Shown piece by piece: positions 43,621 through 52,814 of a stretch of 64,000 bases of DNA. Each line of letters starts with the position of its first letter. Position 1 is the first letter of the stretch. Below the pieces are notes generated by a model. The model searched no databases. It was not told the origin of the DNA and was given only the letters and a program-made list of their open reading frames with translations. The position numbers and the translations under genes are program-made. The stretch comes from Symbiodinium natans. Lineage: Eukaryota > Sar > Dinophyceae > Suessiales > Symbiodiniaceae. Location: positions 248,001 through 312,000 of the forward strand of contig CAJNDS010002146.1 of assembly GCA_905221605.1 (NCBI GenBank), written 5' to 3'.

Positions 43621-46600
43621 TTACCAGCCTTTCTTGCCACCACCACCATACTTCCATTTCCCTTTTCCTTGGTACTTCCCTTTCGGGGCGTAGTGGTAGT
43701 AGGCGTAGTCTGCGTCCCAGTAGTTCTGGCTCCAACCGTCGTCGGCGTACCAGTCCTGCTGCTGGTGCCAACTTTCTTGCTGCCAGTCTTCTTGCTCTCG
43801 ACTTCTTCTTCCTCGCTTTCCTTCTTGCTGCACCTCAGGCTCATCTCTCTCTCTTCTTATTTCTGTGGGGCTCTCCCACCTTCCTGTCTTCTTGAAGTGC
43901 TTGGTCACGAGGTTCCAGTCTTCGGCACCTTTGATCTGCGCTCCTTTCACCTGCGCTGATCCTTTCTGATCGAGCCGAACTGCTCGATACTCATTCGTGT
44001 CTTTGCAATACTCCCAGATCCAACCACAATCTGTGAACGTGACCACATTCCATCTGCCCTTTGTGTTCTTGCTACCTTTCTCTCCTCTCTGCGGTGGTTC
44101 TCGGGGCTGCTCTTCTTCTTGCTCTCTTCTTTCTTCTGTTCCTGCTGCTCCTCCTTCTTCTTTTCCTTCTTCGCTCGACTCTGCACAGTCAGGCGGTGGT
44201 TTGTATCCTTTCTTTGTCCACCAGTTTGGATCATACCACTGGCCTTTGATCCTGACCCACAATGCTCCTTTGTGGATCTGCCACACATTGCCTTCTGCAT
44301 CCTTCTTTCCTTCTGCTCCTAGTGTGGGCTTTCCATCTTCAGATCCTGAATCTTCAACTTCAACGACTTCAATCTCCTTCATTCCTTCTCGTTCCTTCTC
44401 TGCCTGAATTTCCGCCTGGGTCTTTCGCTCCTGTGCTTCCTTCAACTCCTTCTTTGCCTTCTCCTTCTCTTCCTTCGTCGCTTCTTGGGCTTCCTGCTCC
44501 TTTCTTCTCATCTCCTCATAGGCCTCTAACTTTGCTCTTTGCTTCTTCGCCTTCTCCTTCGCGATTGCCTCGTTCCTTTCATCTTCCTTCTCCTGTGCTT
44601 CCTTCTCCTCTTGTGCTTTCCTTTCCTGTGCTTCCTTCTCCTCCTGTGCTTTCTTCTCCTCCTGTGCTTTCTTCTCCTCTTGGGCCTTCCTTTCTTGTGC
44701 TTCCTTCTCCTCTTGTGCCTTCTTCTCCTTTGCCTTCTTCTTCTCCTCTTGTGCTTTCCTTTCCTGTGCTTCCTTCTCCTCCTGTGCTTTCCTCTCTTGT
44801 GCTGCCTTCTCCTGGGCATCTTTCTCCTCCTGGGCCTTCTTTGCCTGCTCCTTTTGTCTCATTGCTTCGGCTTTCTTGTCTGTCTCCTCTTTCCTCCTTT
44901 GTCGTTCTGCTGCTTCAATCTTCTCCTCGTTGGCTTTCCTGATCTCTGCATTGATCTTGTCTTCCTCCTCTCTTCTTTGTTCTGCTGTTTCTAGCTCTTC
45001 TGCTTCTCTCTTTCTCTCCTCTGCTTCTTTCTTCATGTGCTTCGTGATCATGTCGTAGTCCTTCTTCAACTGCTCTCTCACCTCTTTGGCGTCTTGCTTG
45101 TAAACTTCTTTCTGCTTCTCTAGATCTTCTTTCTCTTTCTCCAGGGCTTTCCTCTCTGCTTCGGCTTCACTGTACTTCGCAACTACCTTCGCCTTCAAAG
45201 CAAATGCTTGGTCACGATCTTCTTCTGCTTCCTTCGCCTTTTCTTCTGCTTCTTCTCTCTTCAACCTTTCTTTCTCCAAGGCACGTTCTTGCTTCTCCAT
45301 CTTCGCGATCAGCTCGTCGAACTTCATCTTCACGGTCTCGTCGTCTTCGAGGACACCTTGCGAGCTCTTCTCTTTGTCTTCTTCTTCTTTCTTCTTTGTG
45401 ACTTCACCTTCAGGCTTCTCTTCTTTGGGCTTCTCTTCTTTCTCACCCTTCTTCTCTTTCTTCTGGTTCACTGCCAAGTAGACAATGATCGTCACCAGGA
45501 CAACAATCACAGCCATGCACACGGGCACGAACATCTCAAGCTCAGGCATGCTCGTGAAAACGTGTGAAAACTTCATGCTGCTGTTGCTGCTTTGACCATG
45601 TAAAACTTCTTGTTCAACTTCTTGAAGTTCTTGAGGTGGCTCTTGAGCTGTAGAAAACGGACCAAACACAAAACTCATCAACTGCATGCAAAAATATCTT
45701 CGCGCTACAAAATCTCCTTCTTGCTGACCTGCAGATTCAACTGCAAAACCAAAAGCTGACAATAACGTCAAACCAAGTCTGCTTCCTGATACCTTTGTCA
45801 ATCTTCTGACTGTAGCTGTGCTTTCTGCGGCCATTCGTTCTTCACGACCGATTGCTTCTCGATCATCATGAACTTGAAGGATGTTCAAAAGTAGCTTCAT
45901 TCTCGATGCGTTGAGGGGCTTGGTCCCTAAGTCGGCCGGGTTGAAAACAGTGCTCACTGCCTTCACGCTGCATAGGCCGTTTCTGGTAACTTCTTGCAAC
46001 CAGAGCATTCTCGTTGCTAAGTGCTTGATACGACCAACACCTTGCCGGTGCACAATGCCACGCGCTGCACTGCTGTCTGTGTACGCCTTCATTCGCGCTG
46101 CTTTGCCAGAAAGGAACTCTACGGCTTCTCGAATGCCAATTCCTTCTGCGACAGCACCAGTGAGTGCGTAGTACTCGGACTCGCCACTGGAAAGTGCCAC
46201 AGTTTTCTGCGTTCTTGAGTAAGAAAACGCATACTGGCCGTCCAGGAAGATGACTCCTCCTGATACAGATTTCCGGCTGCTCTTGTTGCCGGCCCAGTCG
46301 GCGTCAGAAAATACTTCGACCAGGTGACTGCCACTCTCGATGCTCTTCTCGTTCTCATTCTCGGAATCTTGCTCCAAATTCTTGCTTCTTTGCAAGGTTG
46401 CCGTTCCAGGTCTCCCTGCTGTGTAGCAAACCGCATAGCCTGCAGTCTTCTTCAGATACAACGCGCAATGCTCGAGCTCTTTCTGCTTCTTCTGCGTAGG
46501 AGCCTTCATTCCAGTTGCCAAATTTCGGACTGCATACTGGATGTCAGGACGATCTTGGGCAAGATATAGCAGTATACCGACACAACTTCGGTACACATAC

Positions 46601-49600
46601 TTCTTGTTCTCGTCCAGCTCTTTTGTCTCATCGGTGTTCTGCACATTTCCTGCTGCAGGGGTAGCTTTCTCTCTTCTCGATCCAAGGCGTAGCTTTTCAA
46701 GGAGCTTGGTGACATACTTGGTGTCAGGGCGGACAAACAACTTTCCGTCTTCATAGCTATACCTTCTCTTGAGAAAACGCACAGACTGCTTGGAAAATCC
46801 ATTGCGATAATCTTCTTCTGTCAGAAAGGGTCCTTCTACTTGTAGCTTCACCTTCTTCGCTAAAGCTTCGAGGACGGGCTTCACCACTGCTGCTTTTCCT
46901 GCTACTTGTAGGTCATCGACATGTACGATGCAAACGGATACGACCTTGCCGTTCTTGATCAAGCGAAACAACGCTGGATTTGCGACGCTTTTCTCATAGC
47001 CTTCTTGCTGCAAAAGTTCTGCGCAAAATTCGCTCCACAGAAGACTAGCATCTCTTTGTCCAGGAAGGACACGACCAAGACGCCAGCATTTGGCTTCCAT
47101 TCCGTGTACTGCTTGACTTCCTTTTCCTCGTGGAATCTTGCAGTGTACAGGTCTCTTCTGGGGAACCTGCAAAAATGCATCTTTGATGTCAAGTGACCAA
47201 ATACTCCATCGATTTGCCAATGCCAAAATTGGAATCAGCTTCGTCAACGACGGAGAGGTAGCTGGGCTGAAAACATCTTCTCGCTTCGAGTTGTTATACT
47301 CTCTTGCTACCAGCCTTGCTCTTCTCTGCCAGCATCTTCGTGGCTTCAGGGCTTCATGAGGAACTTCTTGTTGCCCTTCAGGGATCTCGTTCTCGCAGAT
47401 GACGTTTTCTGACTCCCGAAATCTCCAGTCGAAAACCAGCTTTGTTGTCAACCAAACAACTTCTTTGCTCTCTTCTTGCTCCATGGGCACCTCTTCTATG
47501 ACACCCATCTTTGTCAATCTGGAAACTTCTTTTCCTGCTGCGGCATCGTCAAAGATCTCGAGGTCTTCTTCTGCGAGTTGAGGAGGTCCTGCTTCCTCTG
47601 AGAAGAAACTTTCTGGAAGGACTTGAACTTCTTCTTGTTGCTCTTCATCGCTCCATTCATCTTCTGTCTCAAAGTCACCAGCTTCACTGCCTGCAAAGCA
47701 ATCTTCTTCTTCGTCCGACCTCTCATCATTGTCGGGCATTCTTTCTGCTCTCATCACCGAAGACGATGCTCCAGGTCCAAACCTGGGAAGCTCAACTCTT
47801 GTTCTTGGGATCTTGCTTGGTGAACCAACACATTCGAAGTCTGGTCTGCTTTCTCGATCCATCTTTGCTCCTTCAGGAACTTCTTCTCTTTCATCTTCAT
47901 GCTCGGAAACCATATCTGCAAGAGGATCATGCTCATCATGGACAAGTTCAAATTCTTGAAGCAATTCTTCTGCATCTCTTCTTGCTTTCTCTTCATCACT
48001 TGTTGGAGGATCAGAGGCGGCTTCGTCTGCAACTTCATCTTCAAGGCTTTTTCGTTCTTCACCTGCTGCAACTGCTGGAAGAACAATCTGCGGAGAAACC
48101 AATCTTTTCTGAGGTAGTACTCGGCTGCCAAGTGTGTTGTTCTTGATCGACCAAGTGAAAACGTTCACGCTGCTGATGGCCTTCGCGTCGTAAGCTTCAC
48201 CAACTGGTCTCGCACTTCTTGATGCGTGAATGCCATCGCTCTGGAAAGTAAGCCACATTCCAGATTCAGTCTTGCCGAGGAACACTCCGAACGTCCACAA
48301 ACGGTCACCTTTGCGCTTCGGTCTCAAGCGTTTCACCATAATCGTGCTTGCAAATGGTACGAGTTCTCCTCGATACGGTTGGCCTGTCATGAATTCATAC
48401 GGCGTCTTTCCTGTTGCTGAGGACCGATGAAAACGGTTGAGTAGCCACGCAGAGTGTCGCATTGCCCACGACATCAGTGGGTGTTCATGGCTAAGAGGAA
48501 GTTCTGTCTTCACTCTGACCTCATCCAGGATACAATTCGCATGCCTTCTGACTGTTTGGACTGCACGCTCGGCCAAACCATTGCTTTCGTGATCATGGGG
48601 TACACTTGAAAGAAGTGTAGTGCTCAGGCCATGCGCTCCACGCATTTTCTGGAGTGCAATCTTCAAGCTTCTGCAAACACCTTCATTATCTGCCTTCACA
48701 TTGATTTCTGAGTACCCAAGCTGCAGTGTAGCTGTAGTCAACGCTTCGGTCATGTGCCTCAGCGCATCTGCGCCTCCTCTTCTTGCTACGGGCACGGCGA
48801 CAAACCACTTGGACCATGCATCATTCGCTATTAGCGTGACCATGGGCTGCGCCTCAGAGCTGCTCGTTGAGGTGTACGCAAAGTCGAAACAGAGTGTTGA
48901 CTTGCTGCTCTCTTCAGCGGGGGAGCGAGTCAATTCGCTCTTCCGATGCTGATTTTCTTTCGCCCGAGTGGCGACGCAATGCTCACACCAGCCAGCAAAT
49001 GGCAGGTGCGTCAGGTTGTGTAGCATCACTTCCTGCTCATTGGGGCGTTCTTCGCGCTTCCTCATCAGCGGCGCGACCTGTGCTTCATACTGCCTGCGCC
49101 CGAGGGCTAGGCTGTCTGCCGCTTCGCGCTCCTGAGCTGCGCGAGACAAGCACTTCAGCATCTGCTCTTTGCTGCCACTGCTTGGTACTTCAAATTCACG
49201 ACAAAGTTGACGTAAAATCTGCACGCTGCTATTCTTGCTGTACTCATAGCCATCGTAGGTGAACACAAGAGAATCTCGTTCAACTTCACCTCGTGGTGCT
49301 TCTTCCATCTGCACATCTTCTGGGAGGAAACTTTTCTTTTCTTCTTCAAGCTTCTGTCTCTTTGCCTCTTGCTCTTGCGCACTGCTTCTTCTATCTTCAC
49401 GAACAGGTTCTTTGAGACGAAATCTGGTCTGACCATACCACGGCAAAGCGAACGCTTCTTCAGGAGGTTCTGTGTCTCTGCTCCAATCATCTTCGTCTTC
49501 ATACAAATTCGTGGCATAGACACACTCGCCAATAGTGTATCTCCAGGACGTCAAATTCTCAATGTCCGTGGGCATTCCAGCTACGTTCTCAGGGTTGAAC

Positions 49601-52332
49601 TTGTGAGTGCGCGGCGTGTTGTGGTACCGCACAAGTTCCGTACCAGCCTTCTCGATGCTCCACGTGTCGCTGGTTCTTGCTTCTTGTTCTTGGCGTTCAT
49701 CTTTCTTCAAGGGGATGCCCAAGACATTCAGCGGGATAACTCGTGACGACAATGCTGTCACCACTTCAAATTCCCCGCCTGCGCTGATATCCTCAAACGG
49801 GTCCATCTTCTGCGCATACTTCTTGCACACTTCAACGGCTTTCCATGTACCATCTTCTGTCTTGATCATCGTGCTTCTGTACGGAAAATCCTCCGTACGG
49901 TACATGTCCGTGGGATCTTTGTACTTCGACTGCGCCGGGGAGTAGTGCACAACCACAATGCTGTCTGTATCATGCCAGCCAGGTTCTTGCTTTCTTGCTG
50001 CATCAGCTATGTGGGAGTTCAGCTGAATGACGGTGCGAACGTGTTCCTGCTCCAGGTTCACATAGGCTTCGCTCTCATACCTCTTTCCTGCTTGCAAATA
50101 AGCATAAGTAGCCAGCGAGTTCTTGTGGTAGTGAACAGGGATGTCTGACATTCCGTCTGACAACATCAAGCCATCATCCTTCTTGACAATCTCCCAGCCA
50201 TTCTTGAGTAGCTTTCCGACTGCCAACAAAGGATTGACCACATTCGCAACGATGAAGCATTCTTGCATCTTGACTGCTTCTTGCTTCGAGCTGAACATAG
50301 TCAAGTTGATTGCTCTCTTTCCTTTTACAGGAATCTTTCTTCCTTGTGCGTCTCTGATGCCTGAATCGTTCTTCTTCTTCACAGGCACTCCCTCTTTGCC
50401 AAGCCACAGAGGAATGAGGCTGACATCGGCGCCACTGTCCAAGATCACTTCTATCTTCTCATAGACAGGACTGCTCTCATAAAATGATTCTTGGACTGCA
50501 CGGACACAAAGGTTGCAATCTTCTTCGTGCTCACAACCATCTTTCCACCACAACATCAAAGGATCATCTTCTTCTTGGTGCTCGTGTTCTTCTTCTTCTT
50601 GCTCTGCATCGCTAAGCTGAAATTCTTCAACACGTAGCACACGACCAAAATAGTCAATCTCAAGTTCTTCTTCTGCCTCCGTGTCGACTTCGAAAACTTC
50701 TGGATACTGTTGTGGAGGATCTCCAATGTGGATCATGGAGATTTGACGCACGGTCTTTGCTTGGTTCCTGCTGACGCTCGTCACGTTCGTGGTGCTTGAC
50801 GTGCTTGGTGCTGCAGTAGAACTGGCTGCTGTGGTACTTTGCTGGTCGTCGTTCACGTTTCGAACATCACCAAAATCTCTCTGCTTCTGTCTGCATTGGG
50901 CTTCAAAGTGACCAGGCTTTCCACAGTAATGACAACACTGAGGACCAAAGCTTGCTTTTCCGCGTCCTTTTCCAAATCCACGACCAAATCCTTTTCCACG
51001 ACCGAAACGACCGCGACCTCGACCACGACCTTTTCCTCTTCCTCGTCCTTTGGAGTTGTAGCCGTAGTCGTTGCCATACTTGCCTTTTCCTTTGGACTTT
51101 CCTTTCCTCCATTTTCCTTTGCCCTTTCCTTTGCCTTTGCTGAACTTTCCTTTTCCTTTTCCTTTGGATCTCCAGGGCCTTTTTCTATCATCTTTGTTCA
51201 CGTTGCTGACATCCATGTCTGCTTGTCCACCGTGGTCGTTGCCGGCGTTGATCAAGTCAGTTGTGGTCCAGCGCGTGTTTTGCTCATAGGACAGGAGAAA
51301 CTGACGAAGACTTGAATACTTTGTATCATCTCTCAAGTTGAGCAACATGTGTTGTCGAAGTTGACCATCTTGCTGATTGAGGATAATTGAAATCTTCAAA
51401 TCATCTTGCACCACATCTCCTGATGCCTTTTCATACTGCTCGATTGCTTCTTCGAATGCAAGGATGTTCTCCATGGTGGTCTTCTTGTTTTCAAACTTGT
51501 ACTTCGTGAGGGTAGTCAGCAAACGAAGACTTCTACCACGAGTGTAGGGTTCGTGTTCTTCGAGCAAAATTCTCCATGCTTCTAAACCATTCTCCTCTGT
51601 AATCTGCTTGATCGTTCTCAATGGGCGACCTTTCGTGTACGAAGTGAGGATCGTGTAGAGCTTCTTGCTAACGGCTTTGTGCTCGTCACTCAAGGTGGAA
51701 AACTCAACAGCTTCACTTCTCTTTGCTTCAACGGCTTCAATTCTTGCTAACATCTCTGGGTCCAACGCTCCAATCCAGGTTCGCATCTTGTGTCTGAATT
51801 CACTCCAGCCTTCATGCTCTTCTTTGAAACTGCTTGGGTTGAACACGTCGGGGGTCTTGATCATCTTGTGCAACTCAACATCTCCCTTCTCTCTTCTCTT
51901 TTCTCTTTCTGCTTGTGCTTGTTCTCGTGCTTCTTGATGCTCACGAAAATCTCGATGCATTTGACCCATATTGTTGATCATGCTTGCTGCCTCGTGGACC
52001 GCTGTGCTCGTTCTTGTAGCCACTTGTAGCATGTTGCGAAACATTTCTCTCATCTCGCCTTCACTGGCTGCTGCTGCACTTTGAGCTGCTGTGCTTGCTT
52101 GCTGCTGCTGGGATGCTTGCTGCTGAACTGCGCTAACCAGGTCGTTTATCTGTTGGGTGTTCGTTGCTGTCTGCTGGGCCAAAGATTGCATTGCTTGCTC
52201 CATCTGAGCAGTCATGGCTTCAGCTGCTTGCGTGTTTGTATACAGCAACACAATGAACATGAGCGTCTTCTTCTGAACACCACATGCACGAACTTCTTGA
52301 TACCTGGCTCTCCTCGAAACTCTTCTCTTCAA
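43621..52332 (-). CDS. Copia beta polyprotein, main part: gag, PR, IN, RT, RNase H and C-terminal extension
   Basis: A 2903-codon open frame; TTG 52332 is only where the frame opens after the gamma insertion. Approximate residues: Gln-rich coiled coil 60-110; gag to 380; Lys/Gly/Arg-rich tract 385-455; knuckle CCHYCGKPGHFEAQC 466; protease VILDSGADVSLIP 635; integrase zinc HNLTHLPFAGWCEHC 1104; integrase D, D, E at FDFAYT 1150, KADNEG 1215 and NGLAERA 1250; RT LDIKDAFLQVP 1715 and VHVDDLQVAG 1808; RNase H FSDADWAGN 2015 and LSSGESEYYAL 2050. The extension has a membrane helix PVCMAVIVVLVTIIVYLAV (2265-2285), about 370 residues of Lys/Glu coiled coil with 7-8 residue repeats such as AQEEKEAQERK, and a Trp/Tyr/Gly-rich basic tail ending GGGGKKGW. 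Before gamma it was in frame with 62147-60943. Confidence 0.9.
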   Translation of the reverse strand: MKRRVSRRARYQEVRACGVQKKTLMFIVLLYTNTQAAEAMTAQMEQAMQSLAQQTATNTQQINDLVSAVQQQASQQQQASTAAQSAAAASEGEMREMFRNMLQVATRTSTAVHEAASMINNMGQMHRDFREHQEAREQAQAEREKRREKGDVELHKMIKTPDVFNPSSFKEEHEGWSEFRHKMRTWIGALDPEMLARIEAVEAKRSEAVEFSTLSDEHKAVSKKLYTILTSYTKGRPLRTIKQITEENGLEAWRILLEEHEPYTRGRSLRLLTTLTKYKFENKKTTMENILAFEEAIEQYEKASGDVVQDDLKISIILNQQDGQLRQHMLLNLRDDTKYSSLRQFLLSYEQNTRWTTTDLINAGNDHGGQADMDVSNVNKDDRKRPWRSKGKGKGKFSKGKGKGKGKWRKGKSKGKGKYGNDYGYNSKGRGRGKGRGRGRGRFGRGKGFGRGFGKGRGKASFGPQCCHYCGKPGHFEAQCRQKQRDFGDVRNVNDDQQSTTAASSTAAPSTSSTTNVTSVSRNQAKTVRQISMIHIGDPPQQYPEVFEVDTEAEEELEIDYFGRVLRVEEFQLSDAEQEEEEHEHQEEDDPLMLWWKDGCEHEEDCNLCVRAVQESFYESSPVYEKIEVILDSGADVSLIPLWLGKEGVPVKKKNDSGIRDAQGRKIPVKGKRAINLTMFSSKQEAVKMQECFIVANVVNPLLAVGKLLKNGWEIVKKDDGLMLSDGMSDIPVHYHKNSLATYAYLQAGKRYESEAYVNLEQEHVRTVIQLNSHIADAARKQEPGWHDTDSIVVVHYSPAQSKYKDPTDMYRTEDFPYRSTMIKTEDGTWKAVEVCKKYAQKMDPFEDISAGGEFEVVTALSSRVIPLNVLGIPLKKDERQEQEARTSDTWSIEKAGTELVRYHNTPRTHKFNPENVAGMPTDIENLTSWRYTIGECVYATNLYEDEDDWSRDTEPPEEAFALPWYGQTRFRLKEPVREDRRSSAQEQEAKRQKLEEEKKSFLPEDVQMEEAPRGEVERDSLVFTYDGYEYSKNSSVQILRQLCREFEVPSSGSKEQMLKCLSRAAQEREAADSLALGRRQYEAQVAPLMRKREERPNEQEVMLHNLTHLPFAGWCEHCVATRAKENQHRKSELTRSPAEESSKSTLCFDFAYTSTSSSEAQPMVTLIANDAWSKWFVAVPVARRGGADALRHMTEALTTATLQLGYSEINVKADNEGVCRSLKIALQKMRGAHGLSTTLLSSVPHDHESNGLAERAVQTVRRHANCILDEVRVKTELPLSHEHPLMSWAMRHSAWLLNRFHRSSATGKTPYEFMTGQPYRGELVPFASTIMVKRLRPKRKGDRLWTFGVFLGKTESGMWLTFQSDGIHASRSARPVGEAYDAKAISSVNVFTWSIKNNTLGSRVLPQKRLVSPQIVLPAVAAGEERKSLEDEVADEAASDPPTSDEEKARRDAEELLQEFELVHDEHDPLADMVSEHEDEREEVPEGAKMDRESRPDFECVGSPSKIPRTRVELPRFGPGASSSVMRAERMPDNDERSDEEEDCFAGSEAGDFETEDEWSDEEQQEEVQVLPESFFSEEAGPPQLAEEDLEIFDDAAAGKEVSRLTKMGVIEEVPMEQEESKEVVWLTTKLVFDWRFRESENVICENEIPEGQQEVPHEALKPRRCWQRRARLVAREYNNSKREDVFSPATSPSLTKLIPILALANRWSIWSLDIKDAFLQVPQKRPVHCKIPRGKGSQAVHGMEAKCWRLGRVLPGQRDASLLWSEFCAELLQQEGYEKSVANPALFRLIKNGKVVSVCIVHVDDLQVAGKAAVVKPVLEALAKKVKLQVEGPFLTEEDYRNGFSKQSVRFLKRRYSYEDGKLFVRPDTKYVTKLLEKLRLGSRREKATPAAGNVQNTDETKELDENKKYVYRSCVGILLYLAQDRPDIQYAVRNLATGMKAPTQKKQKELEHCALYLKKTAGYAVCYTAGRPGTATLQRSKNLEQDSENENEKSIESGSHLVEVFSDADWAGNKSSRKSVSGGVIFLDGQYAFSYSRTQKTVALSSGESEYYALTGAVAEGIGIREAVEFLSGKAARMKAYTDSSAARGIVHRQGVGRIKHLATRMLWLQEVTRNGLCSVKAVSTVFNPADLGTKPLNASRMKLLLNILQVHDDREAIGREERMAAESTATVRRLTKVSGSRLGLTLLSAFGFAVESAGQQEGDFVARRYFCMQLMSFVFGPFSTAQEPPQELQEVEQEVLHGQSSNSSMKFSHVFTSMPELEMFVPVCMAVIVVLVTIIVYLAVNQKKEKKGEKEEKPKEEKPEGEVTKKKEEEDKEKSSQGVLEDDETVKMKFDELIAKMEKQERALEKERLKREEAEEKAKEAEEDRDQAFALKAKVVAKYSEAEAERKALEKEKEDLEKQKEVYKQDAKEVREQLKKDYDMITKHMKKEAEERKREAEELETAEQRREEEDKINAEIRKANEEKIEAAERQRRKEETDKKAEAMRQKEQAKKAQEEKDAQEKAAQERKAQEEKEAQERKAQEEKKKAKEKKAQEEKEAQERKAQEEKKAQEEKKAQEEKEAQERKAQEEKEAQEKEDERNEAIAKEKAKKQRAKLEAYEEMRRKEQEAQEATKEEKEKAKKELKEAQERKTQAEIQAEKEREGMKEIEVVEVEDSGSEDGKPTLGAEGKKDAEGNVWQIHKGALWVRIKGQWYDPNWWTKKGYKPPPDCAESSEEGKEEGGAAGTEERREQEEEQPREPPQRGEKGSKNTKGRWNVVTFTDCGWIWEYCKDTNEYRAVRLDQKGSAQVKGAQIKGAEDWNLVTKHFKKTGRWESPTEIRRERDEPEVQQEGKRGRRSREQEDWQQESWHQQQDWYADDGWSQNYWDADYAYYHYAPKGKYQGKGKWKYGGGGKKGW

Positions 52333-52342
52333 ACACTCTTTT

Positions 52343-52347
52343 CTTTT
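52343..52347. repeat. Target-site duplication CTTTT (gamma, low side)
   Basis: Matches 60943-60947. With one copy removed, the beta frame reads through in phase (9927 nt, 3309 codons including the stop). Confidence 0.9.
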
Positions 52348-52514
52348 TAAAACGATTTAGGGTTCGTTCCAGACCCTTGAACTTGAAACCACTAGCGGCA
52401 CTTTTTGCTGGGACTCGGTCTGTTCAGCAGTCCCTTGAGCCTTGTTGGCAGCAGTGAAACGACAAGGAAAATTACTTCTACAGGGGGGCACATGGCTAAC
52501 CGAAAAGTTTGTTA
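52348..52514 (-). repeat. Gamma 3' LTR
   Basis: 167 bp, TAAAACGATTTAGGG...AAAAGTTTGTTA on the plus strand. No difference from 60776-60942 was seen. The purine tract is at 52515-52524. Confidence 0.95.
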
Positions 52515-52524
52515 CCCCCTCTCC

Positions 52525-52814
52525 GAGTTACACTTCATTGCCTCACACTTCTCATCGCAATTAAGTTCACTCGGATGCAAACTCCTCATCGCTCACTTCG
52601 GTCATCCTTTTCCTTTAAACACATCGTAGTGCACACTTCTTTTGTTGGTGTGAAACGTGAAACGAAGAAACTACGCTGCTACTGGTAGCCTCTCTCACTT
52701 CTCTTCAAACACATACACAGACGGCTTTTTCAAGACTTCGTCTATAGGTGCGATCTTGCACCTTTAGTTTATTGTCATTTCGGACATCTTTCTCTTCCAA
52801 GCCCCCTCAGGGCT
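52525..52814 (-). other. Gamma 3' untranslated region
   Basis: About 290 bp between the polyprotein stop and the purine tract. No further ORF or RNA gene was recognised. Confidence 0.7.

Noticed and set aside
44262-44994. Plus-strand Leu/Pro/Ser-rich frames opposite the beta C-terminal extension
   Set aside because: They are the antisense of GAA/AAG-rich coiled-coil codons; composition alone explains the openness.
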